Positions 1 to 10,638 are shown, counted from the first letter of the stretch. The stretch: DNA of 57,219 nt from an uncultured Methylophilaceae bacterium (GCA_905618945.1 CAJQTF010000003.1:1-57219), one strand, 5' to 3'. Made by a program: numbers and translations. Notes: generated by a model from the letters alone, not told the origin.

Positions 1-10
1 TGATAATTAG

Positions 11-1777
11 ATGATTAAAATTAAATCTAGAAAAGAGTATTTCGAACTATCAAGAGCCAGAAGGCGAATAGTCTTAATACTTATGCTTGGAATGTTTTTA
101 GTTTTATTTGCGCAAGCGATTAAATTAGCTGCTTTTGAAAAAGATAAGTTACAAAAAGAATCAAGGCAAAGACAGCATAGGGCATTAGATTTATTTCCAT
201 ATAGGGGAAAAATTTTAGATCGTAATGGCTCACTATTGGCAGAAAGCACCCCAGTTTATTCAATTATGGCTGATGCAGCGATAGTAAATTTCAAAGATAC
301 AGATCCTATTGTTCAAGCCAAGCTTAATAAGCAAAAGAAGCAGTTAGCTAACTTACTTAAATTAAGCACAAAAGATTTAAACAAAAACCTTAAAGATAGA
401 AATAAAAGAAATATTCCTCTTAGGAAAAATATTCCACCCGATACTAAAATAAAAATTATGGCATTAAAAATATCGGGTATTAGTTCAAATAAGATATATA
501 AAAGATTCTATCCTGAAAATGGACCAGTTGCCCATGTTGTAGGATTTACTGGAAGCGATGGTGTTGGGCAGGAGGGAATAGAGATGTTAATGAATAAAAA
601 ACTTACTGGAGAAAAAGGAAAGATAATAAATCGTATAGATAAAAATAGGAGAGTGGTTGGAGAAGTGCAACAAATAAAATTACCAAAAGATGGAGAAGAT
701 ATAAAGCTAACGATTGATTTACGATTACAAAATGCGGCTTATAATGCTCTTCGAAAAGCAGTAGAAAAGCATGAGGCAATATCTGGATCCGCCGTCTTAT
801 TGGATGCTAAGACTGGTGAGGTGCTTGCTATGACAAATTACCCTTCTTTTAACCCAAATGGATATAATAAAGTAGGAGATTTTATAAAAAATCGTGCAGT
901 GACAGATGTGTTCGAGCCTGGTTCAACGATGAAGCCTATTAGTCTTGCTGCAGCCTTAGAGAGAAAAGTAGTGACTATAGACACCATAATTGATACAGGT
1001 AAAGGTGCATATAGATATGAGGGTAAGCCCATACATGACACTCATGCGCATGGAGAAATAGCTGTAAAAGATGTGATTAAAGTTTCTTCAAATATAGGCT
1101 CGGCTAAAATTAGCGAGAAAGTTAGCTCAAAGAATTTAGCAGCAATGTACAGAAAATTCGGTTACGGAATAAAAACAGGTATTAATTTTCCTGGAGAAGT
1201 AAGCGGGTCTATAAGAAAACATACAAAATGGAAAAAAATAGACCATTCGCGAGCAAGCTATGGGTATGGAATGAATTCGACACTCATTCAGACTGCTCAA
1301 GCTTACACAGTGTTTGCTAATGAAGGAAAACTAAAACCAATTTCTCTAATTAAAAAAGATGATCTAAAAATAAGTAAAAAAGTATTGTCTTCTAAAACAA
1401 CAAAAGATATGTTGCTTATGTTGGAATCTGTAACTGATGCTGATGGAGGAACAGCGCCTAAAGCTAAAGTTTATGGTTATAGAGTAGCTGGAAAGACAGG
1501 AACAACAAGAAAATATATAAATGGGGAATATGCTAAAGATAAATATATCGGGACTTTTGTAGGATTAGGGCCAGTATCAAACCCAAGGTTTGTAATGGCA
1601 ATTATGATTGATGAACCATTAGTGGAAAAAGGTTATTCAGGAGGTACCCTAGCGGGCCCAGTTTTTAGTAGAGTTATGTCAAAAGCATTTGAATGGTATA
1701 GCATTGAAGCTGATGGATTAGAATTAAAGGATACACAAAATAAAAAAGAGGCCTATGCTGATAAGACAAAATTATGA
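11..1777 (+). CDS. ftsI: Peptidoglycan D,D-transpeptidase FtsI (PBP3)
   Basis: Septal class B penicillin-binding protein that cross-links peptidoglycan at the division site with FtsW. The 588-residue protein has a basic cytoplasmic start, one membrane anchor at about residues 20-40, a PBP dimer domain (about 55-220) and a transpeptidase domain. All three catalytic motifs are present: S-T-M-K at 305-308 with Ser305 the predicted nucleophile, S-S-N at 359-361 and K-T-G at 495-497. Length is normal for the family. It overlaps murE by 4 bases (ATGA). The few bases before it are presumably the end of ftsL, cut off by the window, so the usual ribosome binding region is mostly outside view. Confidence 0.96.
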   Translation: MIKIKSRKEYFELSRARRRIVLILMLGMFLVLFAQAIKLAAFEKDKLQKESRQRQHRALDLFPYRGKILDRNGSLLAESTPVYSIMADAAIVNFKDTDPIVQAKLNKQKKQLANLLKLSTKDLNKNLKDRNKRNIPLRKNIPPDTKIKIMALKISGISSNKIYKRFYPENGPVAHVVGFTGSDGVGQEGIEMLMNKKLTGEKGKIINRIDKNRRVVGEVQQIKLPKDGEDIKLTIDLRLQNAAYNALRKAVEKHEAISGSAVLLDAKTGEVLAMTNYPSFNPNGYNKVGDFIKNRAVTDVFEPGSTMKPISLAAALERKVVTIDTIIDTGKGAYRYEGKPIHDTHAHGEIAVKDVIKVSSNIGSAKISEKVSSKNLAAMYRKFGYGIKTGINFPGEVSGSIRKHTKWKKIDHSRASYGYGMNSTLIQTAQAYTVFANEGKLKPISLIKKDDLKISKKVLSSKTTKDMLLMLESVTDADGGTAPKAKVYGYRVAGKTGTTRKYINGEYAKDKYIGTFVGLGPVSNPRFVMAIMIDEPLVEKGYSGGTLAGPVFSRVMSKAFEWYSIEADGLELKDTQNKKEAYADKTKL

Positions 1778-3222
1778 GCAATTCATTAAAAAAGCTATTA
1801 ACTGAGTTTAAATATTTAGAGCAAAATAGTATAAATATTAAAAAAGGCTCAATTTTCTTAGCTTACCCAGGCGAGAATAAAGATGGAAGGAATTATATTG
1901 ATGAGGCTATAAAGAAAGGAGCCGGTGCAATAATATATGATCCTTTTGGTTTTAAATGGGATGCCAAATGGAAATTACCAAATTTACCAGTAAAAAACTT
2001 AAAAAATAGTATTTCAAATATTGCAAGCGAGTTCAATAATAACCCATCAAGAAAAATAAATTTAATAGGGGTAACTGGCACTAATGGGAAAACTTCAAGT
2101 GTCTATTGGATAACCCAATGTCTTAAAAATCTTGAGAGAAAAGCTACAATGATCAGCACAATTGGTTATGGTTTATTTGATAATTTACAGCCAACTACCA
2201 ATACAACACCTGATGCAGTTACAATTCAAAACATATTAAATAATTTTGTTATCAATAAGGTCCAAGACGCATGTATTGAAGTATCTTCGCATGGGATTAA
2301 GCAAGGCAGAGTATCCGGTATTGATTTTAATGTACGTCTATTTACCAACCTTTCTAGAGATCATCTAGATTATCATGATTCTATTGAGAGTTATTCACAT
2401 ACAAAGAAAGATTTCCTATTGGATGCAAAGAAGGGTAATTTAGTTATAAATATTGACGACCCACTAGGTAAAGAAATTTTTCAAGAATCAAAGTTAGATG
2501 AAGCTCAAAAAATATCTTTTGGTATAAATACCACATGCACATTACAAGCAAAAAATCTTGTTACAGATAATAAAATAACAAAATTTGATTTAATATATCA
2601 AGAAAAAAGTATTGAGATAAGTGCTTCAGTGGTTGGACAATATAATATTTATAATACTTTAGGGGTGATTGGGACTTTAATTTCTTTAGGTTATCAAATA
2701 GAAGATATTATCCCATTATTAAAAATCTTGAGCCCTGTTCCTGGAAGAGCAGAAGAATTAGAAACTGGTTTGAAAAATTGTCCAAAAGTGATTATAGATT
2801 ACGCTCATACCCCTGACGCTCTTAAAAATATCTTAGAGTCATTGAAATCATCAAAATACAAAAATTTAAATATAGTTTTTGGATGTGGGGGAGATAGAGA
2901 TAAGGGGAAAAGAAAAGAAATGGCAATTATTGTTAATCATTATGCAGATTTTGTAGTTGTAACTTCTGATAACCCTAGGTTTGAAGAGCCAAAATCAATA
3001 ATTGATGATATTTGTCAAAATATAATTATTCCAAATATAAAAATAGAAGATAGAGAGGCTGCAATTAAAGAAGTTTTAAAGAAGTCTGATATTGATGATG
3101 TAATTCTTATTGCAGGAAAGGGACATGAAACATATCAAGAAATAAAAGGAGTCAGAAAAGAATTTTCAGATAGCTTGATAGCAAAAAAATATTTAATTAG
3201 ATACTTTGGAGTAGGTAATTAA
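1774..3222 (+). CDS. murE: UDP-MurNAc-L-Ala-D-Glu:meso-diaminopimelate ligase MurE
   Basis: Cytoplasmic ATP-dependent ligase that adds meso-diaminopimelate to UDP-MurNAc-dipeptide. The ATP-binding motif G-T-N-G-K-T is at 102-107, and a KK pair near 211-212 probably holds the carbamylated lysine. The D-N-P-R motif at 399-402 is the established signature for meso-DAP rather than lysine, so the wall should be the usual Gram-negative A1-gamma type. Its 482 residues match the family. It starts inside the ftsI stop (ATGA), and its last codons carry the GGAG that probably serves murF. Confidence 0.96.
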   Translation: MSNSLKKLLTEFKYLEQNSINIKKGSIFLAYPGENKDGRNYIDEAIKKGAGAIIYDPFGFKWDAKWKLPNLPVKNLKNSISNIASEFNNNPSRKINLIGVTGTNGKTSSVYWITQCLKNLERKATMISTIGYGLFDNLQPTTNTTPDAVTIQNILNNFVINKVQDACIEVSSHGIKQGRVSGIDFNVRLFTNLSRDHLDYHDSIESYSHTKKDFLLDAKKGNLVINIDDPLGKEIFQESKLDEAQKISFGINTTCTLQAKNLVTDNKITKFDLIYQEKSIEISASVVGQYNIYNTLGVIGTLISLGYQIEDIIPLLKILSPVPGRAEELETGLKNCPKVIIDYAHTPDALKNILESLKSSKYKNLNIVFGCGGDRDKGKRKEMAIIVNHYADFVVVTSDNPRFEEPKSIIDDICQNIIIPNIKIEDREAAIKEVLKKSDIDDVILIAGKGHETYQEIKGVRKEFSDSLIAKKYLIRYFGVGN

Positions 3223-4564
3223 TATTACATTAAAGAAGATTATAGAGGTTACAAAAGGTTCTTTTATCGGGCCAGTAGAATCTTTAAAAACTAAAGTATC
3301 AACTATCACAATAGACTCAAGAAATGAAAAAAAAGGTGATTTATATATTGCAATAATAGGAAAAAAACATGACGGGAATAAATTTATAAAAGAAGCTTTG
3401 AACAATGGTGCTAAATTTGCAATCATTTCTAATCCTGAGTTGCATTCAAAAAATACAATTTTAGTAGAAAGTGGAAAAAAAGCATTAGCAAATATCGCTT
3501 TATTTCTTAGAGATGAAATTAAACCAAAAATAATTGCAATTACAGGAAGTAATGGAAAAACTTCAACAAAAGAGATACTAGTATCAATTATGAGTAACTA
3601 TTTAGGCGAGGATAAATTATTATATACAGTAGGAAATTTTAATAATGATATTGGCTTACCACTTACACTTCTAAATCTTAAGGACAGTCATAGTCATGCT
3701 GTATTAGAGTTAGGGATGAACCATGCTGGAGAAATTGCTGAACTTATAAAAATTGCTAAACCCAATATTGCTTTAATAACTAATATTGGCGAAGCACACA
3801 TTCAAAATTTCAAAACTAAAGACAATATTGCAGAAGCAAAGAAAGAACTCTTAAATAATTCGGATGAAATTGAAACCTCTATATTGCCTAGAGATGATAA
3901 TTATTACCAATTTTTAGCTAAGAATAAAGAGCACTTAAAACAAATCACGTTTGGGTTTACAAAAGAAGCAACCATAAACTGTAAAGTGCTAAATGAGCAA
4001 ACAATAACAATCTTAACTCCCAAAGAAAATTTTGACGTCAAAATAAATTTATTAGGCAAGAATAATATAAGGAATATTCTTGCTGCATGCGCATGCAGTT
4101 ATGCTTTAGATATACCTATAAATATAATCAAAAAAGGAATAGAGGCAACTAAACCATTTCCTGGAAGACTTGAGATTATGGATAGCGGTAGTGGGACAAT
4201 TATTATTAATGACAGCTATAATGCCAATCCAAGCTCTATGAGGGAGGCTGTAGATGTTTTGGCATCAATGAAAGGGAAAAAAATTTTAGTTATTGGAGAT
4301 ATGGCTGAGCTTGGAAATAATACATATAGATACCATCAAGAATTGGGCGATTATATTAAAAAATCTCAAATAGACTTTACCCTAGCTATTGGAAGTCAAA
4401 CAAAAATAACTATGCAACAATTAGATAAAAATGAATTTTGGTTTGGATCGAAAGAGGCTCTTTTAAGTAAACTATTAAAGATAATAGATGCTAAATCAAT
4501 TATATTGGTTAAAGGATCCCGGTTTATGAGAATGGAAGAACTTATTAGTAGAATTATTTTATAG
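3218..4564 (+). CDS. murF: UDP-MurNAc-tripeptide:D-Ala-D-Ala ligase MurF, probable ATT start
   Basis: Ligates D-Ala-D-Ala to UDP-MurNAc-tripeptide, the last cytoplasmic step of pentapeptide assembly. The G-S-N-G-K-T ATP motif falls at about 110-115 when numbered from ATT 3218. The first conventional start in frame is TTG 3398, but the 60 codons before it are open and encode a normal MurF N-terminal domain, including T-I-D-S-R and G-D-L-Y-I-A followed by D-G-N-K-F. An in-frame TAG at 3212 limits the start to codons from 3215 on. Only ATT 3218 and ATT 3224 are plausible, and GGAG at 3208-3211 sits 6 bases before ATT 3218. Length then is 448 residues, normal for MurF, overlapping murE by 5 bases. 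The identity is firm; the exact start is inferred. Confidence 0.9.
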   Translation: MNITLKKIIEVTKGSFIGPVESLKTKVSTITIDSRNEKKGDLYIAIIGKKHDGNKFIKEALNNGAKFAIISNPELHSKNTILVESGKKALANIALFLRDEIKPKIIAITGSNGKTSTKEILVSIMSNYLGEDKLLYTVGNFNNDIGLPLTLLNLKDSHSHAVLELGMNHAGEIAELIKIAKPNIALITNIGEAHIQNFKTKDNIAEAKKELLNNSDEIETSILPRDDNYYQFLAKNKEHLKQITFGFTKEATINCKVLNEQTITILTPKENFDVKINLLGKNNIRNILAACACSYALDIPINIIKKGIEATKPFPGRLEIMDSGSGTIIINDSYNANPSSMREAVDVLASMKGKKILVIGDMAELGNNTYRYHQELGDYIKKSQIDFTLAIGSQTKITMQQLDKNEFWFGSKEALLSKLLKIIDAKSIILVKGSRFMRMEELISRIIL

Positions 4565-4574
4565 GGAATTAATA

Positions 4575-5678
4575 ATGTTATTAGAATTATTTAGATGGCT
4601 ATCTACAGATATTCAAGGATTTAATGTTTTCAATTATATTTCTCTGAGAGCTGTATTAGCTGTTATTACATCTTTATTAATTTCATTTTGTTTTGGTGGT
4701 TGGTTCATTAAGAAATTAGGAGAATACAGTCTAGGCCAATATATAAGAAATGATGGACCAGAAGGGCATCTTGTTAAGTCTGGAACTCCGACAATGGGAG
4801 GAGGATTGATATTAATTTCAATTATTATTTCAACATTACTATGGGCAGATCTTGGTAATACTTACGTTTGGCTTTTACTTATTGTGACTACTTCTTTTGG
4901 CTTAATAGGTTTGATTGATGATATTAGTAAGATTAAGAAGAAAGAAGGCGATGGAATAACAGCAATTCAAAAATTTATAATGCAATCAATTATTGGTATT
5001 GGTATTGCGTGCTATTTATTTTTTACTGCTGGAACACCACAAGAAACAGAGTTATTAATTCCATTTTTTAAAAATTTAAGTTTACCGCTAGGAGGATCAG
5101 CTTTTATTATCCTTACTTATTTAGTAGTGGTTGGAAGCAGTAATGCAGTTAATTTAACAGATGGGCTTGATGGATTAGCTATTATGCCTGCTGTTATGGT
5201 AATAAGTGCATTAGGAGTTTTTGCATATGTTGAGGGCAATACAATTTTTGCAAATTACCTTAGTATCCCATACATAGAAGGAGCGGGCGAGTTGACAATA
5301 TTTTGCGCCGCACTAGCTGGAGCAGGGTTGGGATTTCTTTGGTTTAATGCATACCCAGCAGAAGTGTTTATGGGAGACTTAGGTTCTTTATCAATTGGAG
5401 CTGCAATGGGGACACTAGCAGTGATTGTAAGACAAGAAATTGTTTTAATGATTATGGCTGGAATATTTGTGGTGGAAACATTTTCAGTAGTAATTCAAGT
5501 GAGTTACTTTAGATATACAAAAAAAATATTTGGAAAAGGAAGGCGTATTTTTTTAATGGCTCCACTTCATCACCACTATGAAAAAAAAGGCTGGAAAGAA
5601 ACACAAGTTGTTGTGAGATTTTGGATCATAACTATGATGCTTGTTCTTATTGGCTTAGCTAGTCTAAAAATTCGTTAA
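4575..5678 (+). CDS. mraY: Phospho-MurNAc-pentapeptide-transferase MraY
   Basis: Integral membrane enzyme that moves phospho-MurNAc-pentapeptide onto undecaprenyl phosphate to make lipid I. The 367 residues contain about ten hydrophobic segments. The family's acidic motifs are visible: I-D-D-I-S-K in a cytoplasmic loop near residue 115, [10 protein letters not shown] near 193-202, and the C-terminal loop M-A-P-L-H-H-H-Y-E. Preceded by AGGGAATTAATA, a weak ribosome binding site. The stop overlaps the murD start by one base (TAATG), which suggests coupled translation. Confidence 0.96.
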   Translation: MLLELFRWLSTDIQGFNVFNYISLRAVLAVITSLLISFCFGGWFIKKLGEYSLGQYIRNDGPEGHLVKSGTPTMGGGLILISIIISTLLWADLGNTYVWLLLIVTTSFGLIGLIDDISKIKKKEGDGITAIQKFIMQSIIGIGIACYLFFTAGTPQETELLIPFFKNLSLPLGGSAFIILTYLVVVGSSNAVNLTDGLDGLAIMPAVMVISALGVFAYVEGNTIFANYLSIPYIEGAGELTIFCAALAGAGLGFLWFNAYPAEVFMGDLGSLSIGAAMGTLAVIVRQEIVLMIMAGIFVVETFSVVIQVSYFRYTKKIFGKGRRIFLMAPLHHHYEKKGWKETQVVVRFWIITMMLVLIGLASLKIR

Positions 5679-7012
5679 TGAATGAAAGTATCAATAATGT
5701 ATTAATTTTAGGCTGCGGGAAAACTGGTTTATCTATTGCGAGATATTTAGATAGCAATACAAAAATATCTTTTTATGATGAAAACAAAAAAGCTTTGGGG
5801 AATGCTATAAATTTATTTGGTACCAAAAAAAATTTATATTTCCATGGCGATTTAAAAGAAGAATTTTTTGAGAATGTAGATTTTGTTGCAATTAGTCCTG
5901 GAGTAGATCCTAGACACCCTTTATTAAAAAAAATGATAAAGAAAGGGGTAATTTTTCATAATGATATTTCATTATTTTTTGAGAGAAATGACTTATTAGG
6001 AACAAAAATAATTGCTGTGACTGGCACAAATGGTAAAACGACTGTTTGCTCAATGATTGAGCAAATTTCTCTGGAATCAGGATTAAGAGCAAAGGCAGTA
6101 GGAAATATAGGTTTTCCAATATTGGATATCGATCAATTAGAAACCTTGGATCTTTTAATTATTGAATTATCAAGTTTTCAGCTTGAATTGCTCAATAAGG
6201 CAAAAATTGATGTAGCCGTAATTCTAAATATTTCAGATGACCATATGGATAGATATGATTCATTCACACAATATTTTAAAGTAAAAGCAAAATTGTTTGG
6301 CTTAGCAGAAATTAATATTATTAATCGAGATGACGAAAAATTAGATGCTTTAAAGCATAAAGCAAATTTATCTTTTGGAGCTTCAGAATCTCATAATAAA
6401 GACGATTATATTTTGACAAATAATAATTTTTCTCCTTCTGTAGAAAGAGGAGATGGGGTTACTATTTTATTGAAAGGTCTAAAGTTACTAGGGTGGCATA
6501 ATAAATTAAATATTATGGCTGCAATTGCATGTATACAATCTGCTTTCCCGAAATTTAACCATTTTAAAATTAATAATTTAAAAGGTGTTACTCATCGGCT
6601 AGAGTGGTTAAAAAATTTACAAGGTATTGAATTTTATAATGATTCAAAAGCAACTAATGTTAATGCAACAATTACAGCTTTAAAAAGTTTTGATAAAAAA
6701 AATATTTTTTTAATTGCCGGCGGTGATAGTAAGAATCAAATTTTAAAACCTTTAGAAAAGCATTTAAAGCAGAGGGTATCAGCTCTTTATTTAATTGGTC
6801 AAGATGCGCATATATTTGAAGAAAACTTTAATTCTATACAATCACTGAAGATTACTAATCATAAGTTGATGAAAGATGCAGTTTTATCGGCATATAAAGA
6901 TGCAGATGCCGGCGATATTGTTTTATTATCTCCCGCATGTTCAAGCTACGATATGTATAAAAATTATAAAGAACGTGGTGATGAATATAAATCTATTGTG
7001 GAAGATTTGTAG
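5678..7012 (+). CDS. murD: UDP-MurNAc-L-alanine:D-glutamate ligase MurD
   Basis: Adds D-glutamate to UDP-MurNAc-L-Ala in the cytoplasm. An N-terminal Rossmann-like motif (L-G-C-G-K-T-G, about 11-17) binds the uridine nucleotide. The central ATPase motif G-T-N-G-K-T is at 116-121, and the C-terminal Mur ligase domain contains the Y-N-D-S-K-A-T-N segment typical of MurD. At 444 residues it is full length. It sits between mraY and ftsW, the usual dcw order. Confidence 0.95.
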   Translation: MNESINNVLILGCGKTGLSIARYLDSNTKISFYDENKKALGNAINLFGTKKNLYFHGDLKEEFFENVDFVAISPGVDPRHPLLKKMIKKGVIFHNDISLFFERNDLLGTKIIAVTGTNGKTTVCSMIEQISLESGLRAKAVGNIGFPILDIDQLETLDLLIIELSSFQLELLNKAKIDVAVILNISDDHMDRYDSFTQYFKVKAKLFGLAEINIINRDDEKLDALKHKANLSFGASESHNKDDYILTNNNFSPSVERGDGVTILLKGLKLLGWHNKLNIMAAIACIQSAFPKFNHFKINNLKGVTHRLEWLKNLQGIEFYNDSKATNVNATITALKSFDKKNIFLIAGGDSKNQILKPLEKHLKQRVSALYLIGQDAHIFEENFNSIQSLKITNHKLMKDAVLSAYKDADAGDIVLLSPACSSYDMYKNYKERGDEYKSIVEDL

Positions 7013-7015
7013 GTT

Positions 7016-8188
7016 ATGAAACTTTTTTCTTCTCAAAAAAATTACAATCTTCCAATTTATGATTATAGCTTGATATGGGCTGCTTTATTGTTATTGGGGA
7101 TAGGCCTAGTTATGGTGTATTCGGCATCAATTGAGGTAGCTGCTTCCGAACAAAAATATGGGTATCAACATTATTATTTTTTAATAAGACAGTCAGCGTA
7201 TCTAGTGATTGCTTTTATTTGTGGGTACATTACATTCTTAATCCCAGTGTATTTTTGGCAGAAATGGGCACCTTATTTGTTCTTAATAGGAGGTGTACTT
7301 TTGGTCTTAGTTTTAATTCCTGGTATTGGTCTAAAAATTAATGGAAGCAGAAGATGGCTTTCATTGGTTGTTGCAAATTTTCAACCAACAGAGCTTGTTA
7401 AACTTTTTACAGTCATGTATGCATCTGATTATGTTTTAAGGAAATCAAAGCAAATGAGAACCATTGTGAAAGGATTTTTACCAATGCTTGGGGTGATGAT
7501 TATTACTGGATGGTTGGTTTTCGTAGAGCCTGATCTCGGCGCTTTAATTGTGATTACTGCAATTGCTATGGGCATACTTTTTTTGGGGGGGTTGACCTTA
7601 AGGGTTATTTTAAGTTTAGCAATATTAGCTCCAATTGGAGTGTGGGGAGCAATTCAAATATCCCCATATAAACAGGCAAGAATACAAGGATTTTTAGATC
7701 CGTGGGGGCCCGAAAATGTATTTAATTCAGGCTATCAAACAACGCAAGCACAAATGGCTTTTGGTAATGGCGAATATTTTGGCACAGGAGTAGGAAGTAG
7801 TTCTGCAAAAATGTCTTTTTTACCTGAGGCACATACAGATTTTATTATGGCAATTATTGGGGAAGAATTTGGTTTATTAGGAGTTACTATTGTTATAGGA
7901 TTATTTGCATTTCTAATAGTAAGAATGTTTGGGATTGCAAAAGAGTCAATACAAAATAATAGACATTTTGCAGCGTTAATGGCCCAAGGTATAGCTATAT
8001 GGTTTTCGATTCAATGCACAATTAATATAGCTGTAAATTTAGGCTTGTTTCCAACCAAAGGATTAACATTGCCATTACTGTCTTATGGGGGAAGTAGTAT
8101 TCTAGTGAGTATTATTGCTATAGCTATTGTGCTTAGAATTGATCATGAAAATAGAAGAAATTTACGAGGACAACATTATAATAAATAA
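7016..8188 (+). CDS. ftsW: SEDS peptidoglycan glycosyltransferase FtsW
   Basis: Polytopic inner-membrane SEDS protein that polymerises lipid II at the septum together with FtsI. The 390-residue protein has about ten transmembrane stretches. SEDS signatures are visible: N-G-S-R-R-W-L, then Q-P-T-E-L-V-K-L, F-V-E-P-D-L-G, the extracellular loop around P-E-A-H-T-D-F-I, and near the C-terminus L-P-L-L-S-Y-G-G-S-S. It starts 3 bases after murD. Its last part overlaps possible upstream starts of murG. Confidence 0.95.
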   Translation: MKLFSSQKNYNLPIYDYSLIWAALLLLGIGLVMVYSASIEVAASEQKYGYQHYYFLIRQSAYLVIAFICGYITFLIPVYFWQKWAPYLFLIGGVLLVLVLIPGIGLKINGSRRWLSLVVANFQPTELVKLFTVMYASDYVLRKSKQMRTIVKGFLPMLGVMIITGWLVFVEPDLGALIVITAIAMGILFLGGLTLRVILSLAILAPIGVWGAIQISPYKQARIQGFLDPWGPENVFNSGYQTTQAQMAFGNGEYFGTGVGSSSAKMSFLPEAHTDFIMAIIGEEFGLLGVTIVIGLFAFLIVRMFGIAKESIQNNRHFAALMAQGIAIWFSIQCTINIAVNLGLFPTKGLTLPLLSYGGSSILVSIIAIAIVLRIDHENRRNLRGQHYNK

Positions 8189-9269
8189 ATTTAAGACTAT
8201 GGTTGTGGCTGCCGGAACAGGTGGTCATATATATCCTGGCCTTGCAATTTCAGAGTATTTTTTGGAACAGTCAATTCCTGTGTCATGGGCTGGTACGCCA
8301 AAAGGCATGGAAAATAGTTTAGTAGATAAATATAAGATTCCTTTTTATTCAATAAGTATTTCTGGCATTAGGGGCAAGGGTTTATTGCCATGGATTAAAC
8401 TCCCATTTATGCTTTTCAGATCAATACTTCAGTCTATAAAAGCATTAAGAGTTGATAAACCAGATTTTGTAATAATAATGGGTGGCTATATAGGCATACC
8501 AATGGCAATTGCATCTAAAATACTCGGAATACATTTAATTATTCATGAGCAGAATGCGATACCAGGATTGGCTAATAAAGTAATTTCAAAGTTTGCTAAT
8601 CAGATATTTTGTGGATTTGAAAATAGCTTAAAAGGAAAAGTAATAGGAAATCCAATAAGAAAATCAATATCTAACATTAAAAACCCTCAACAAAGATTTA
8701 AGAATAAAACAGGACCTCTGAATATTTTAATTTTAGGTGGGAGTTTAGGAGCAAGTGCTTTTAATAGATTATTGCCACCAATCTTAAACAAATTTACAAA
8801 GGAGCAAATCTCAGTTATTCATCAATCAGGTGAAAAGCATTATGAGGAATTAGTTAGAACATATTTGAATTTAGCGAGTGGTGTTGCAAAAGGTCCACCC
8901 TGGCTCTTAGGAAAAGAAAAATTTATATACGATATTGAGGAAAAATACGAATGGGCTGATATTGTTATTGCTAGATCTGGAGCACTTACTATTTCAGAAT
9001 TTATTGAAGCAGGTATTGCTTCAATATTGATACCTTTTCCATATGCTGTTGATAATCATCAGTATCATAATGGAAAAATATTAGAAGATAAAAAAGCAGC
9101 TTACATTATTCATGAGAATGAAATTGAGAATAAACTTTTACAAATCCTTTTAAAAATAAATAGAAAAGAATGTTTTTTGATGGCTTTAAGAGCAAAAAAA
9201 GATAAATTAAATTCAAATGTATCTAATAAAATATATTCATATTGTGAAGAGATAAACAATGAAAAATAA
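8145..9269 (+). CDS. murG: UDP-GlcNAc:lipid I N-acetylglucosaminyltransferase MurG (start uncertain)
   Basis: Peripheral membrane GT28 glycosyltransferase that converts lipid I to lipid II. The N-terminal glycine loop A-A-G-T-G-G-H-I-Y-P-G and the HEQNAIPG segment are diagnostic, and the C-terminal half has the donor-binding L-G-G-S-L-G-A-S and R-S-G-A-L-T-I-S-E motifs. The start is unclear. ATG 8145 adds a non-conserved stretch inside ftsW; ATG 8199 starts only a few residues before the glycine loop. Family alignment from memory favours a start near I-N-K-F-K-T-M, where only ATT 8175, ATA 8178 and ATA 8181 lie downstream of GAGGA at 8166-8170. ATG 8145 is listed as the conservative conventional choice. 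Confidence 0.9.
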   Translation: MKIEEIYEDNIIINKFKTMVVAAGTGGHIYPGLAISEYFLEQSIPVSWAGTPKGMENSLVDKYKIPFYSISISGIRGKGLLPWIKLPFMLFRSILQSIKALRVDKPDFVIIMGGYIGIPMAIASKILGIHLIIHEQNAIPGLANKVISKFANQIFCGFENSLKGKVIGNPIRKSISNIKNPQQRFKNKTGPLNILILGGSLGASAFNRLLPPILNKFTKEQISVIHQSGEKHYEELVRTYLNLASGVAKGPPWLLGKEKFIYDIEEKYEWADIVIARSGALTISEFIEAGIASILIPFPYAVDNHQYHNGKILEDKKAAYIIHENEIENKLLQILLKINRKECFLMALRAKKDKLNSNVSNKIYSYCEEINNEK

Positions 9270-10635
9270 AATAAAAAATATACACTTTATAGGTATTGGT
9301 GGATCTGGTATGAGTGGTATTGCTGAGGTTATGCATAATTTGAAGTTTAATGTACAGGGGTCAGATCTCGGCAAGTCAAAAGCAATTCAACATTTAAAAA
9401 AAATAGGCATAAAAGTTTTTAGTAAGCATCTAGAAAAAAATATAAAAAATATTGATGTTCTAGTTATTTCGGCAGCTATTTCAGATCAAAATCCTGAAGT
9501 TAAGGCAGCAAATAAACAAAAAATACCAATTATTCCAAGAGCAGAAATGTTATCTGAGTTAATGAGATTTAAAAAAGGTATTGCAGTTGCAGGCACACAT
9601 GGAAAAACTACAACAACTAGCTTGATTGCATCAATACTAACCGAGGGCAAGCTTGATCCAACATATGTAATTGGAGGTAGGCTTAATTCAATGAATGCAA
9701 GTGCTAAGCTTGGTGATAGTGATTTAATGATTGTTGAAGCAGATGAGTCAGATGCATCATTTCTTCATTTAAATCCTGTGAGTGCAATAATTACAAACAT
9801 TGATAATGATCATTTAGGTACATATCAAAATAACTTTGAGAGCCTAAAACAAACATATATAGACTTTGCTCATCAAGTACCATTTTATGGGCCAATATTT
9901 TTATGTACAGATGATAAGCATGCGAAGAGTATTATGCCAAAAATATCAAGGCCAATAGTTACATATGGTTTAAAGAATAAAGTCGATATTCAAGCAGTTA
10001 ACATAAAGCACGAAGGAAACAAGGTTCACTTTAAGGTTATAGATAATAAGTATAATCAAAACGAATTTGATATTACAATTAATTTTCCTGGTGAGCATTT
10101 TGTAAGAAATACTTTGGCAGCAATTGCAATTGCATTAGAGTATGGCGTATCAAAAGATAGTATACAAAAAGCTCTTATTAATTTTGAAGGTGTAGCAAGA
10201 AGATATGAAATTTATAACAATGTTCTTATACAAAATAAAAATATTAAAGTTATAGATGATTATGGGCACCATCCAACTGAAATTGAAGCAGTACTAAATG
10301 CTACAAAAAAAGGATTTAGAAATAAAAAAATTAATTTAGTATTTCAGCCACATCGATTTTCTAGAACTATGGATTGTTATGAAGAGTTTATGAGAGTTTT
10401 AAAAATTCCAGATAAGATTTTTATTTTTGATATTTATTCAGCAGGAGAGATTAATGAAACAAATATCTCAACAAAAAAATTAATGAAGTCTTTGAAGCAT
10501 CCCTCAATGCATTATTTACCCAATTTCAAGACGGCAAAAAATACTATAGCTAACTTAATTGAAGATGATTCAATTTTAATAATAATGGGCGCCGGATCGA
10601 TCGGTCAATTTACCGAACAAATTATTGCAAAATAA
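9259..10635 (+). CDS. murC: UDP-N-acetylmuramate:L-alanine ligase MurC
   Basis: First Mur ligase, adding L-alanine to UDP-MurNAc in the cytoplasm. The N-terminal nucleotide-binding motif G-I-G-G-S-G-M-S-G-I-A-E is at about 12-23, and the ATP motif G-T-H-G-K-T is at 112-117, the histidine variant typical of MurC. E-A-D-E-S-D-A-S-F follows in the central domain, and the C-terminal domain has D-D-Y-G-H-H-P-T-E. Full length at 458 residues. It overlaps the end of murG by 11 bases. Confidence 0.96.
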   Translation: MKNKIKNIHFIGIGGSGMSGIAEVMHNLKFNVQGSDLGKSKAIQHLKKIGIKVFSKHLEKNIKNIDVLVISAAISDQNPEVKAANKQKIPIIPRAEMLSELMRFKKGIAVAGTHGKTTTTSLIASILTEGKLDPTYVIGGRLNSMNASAKLGDSDLMIVEADESDASFLHLNPVSAIITNIDNDHLGTYQNNFESLKQTYIDFAHQVPFYGPIFLCTDDKHAKSIMPKISRPIVTYGLKNKVDIQAVNIKHEGNKVHFKVIDNKYNQNEFDITINFPGEHFVRNTLAAIAIALEYGVSKDSIQKALINFEGVARRYEIYNNVLIQNKNIKVIDDYGHHPTEIEAVLNATKKGFRNKKINLVFQPHRFSRTMDCYEEFMRVLKIPDKIFIFDIYSAGEINETNISTKKLMKSLKHPSMHYLPNFKTAKNTIANLIEDDSILIIMGAGSIGQFTEQIIAK

Positions 10636-10638
10636 AAT

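Noticed and set aside
1-10. Possible 3' end of ftsL
   Set aside because: Stops occur in several frames within 10 bases and there is too little sequence to assign a gene.
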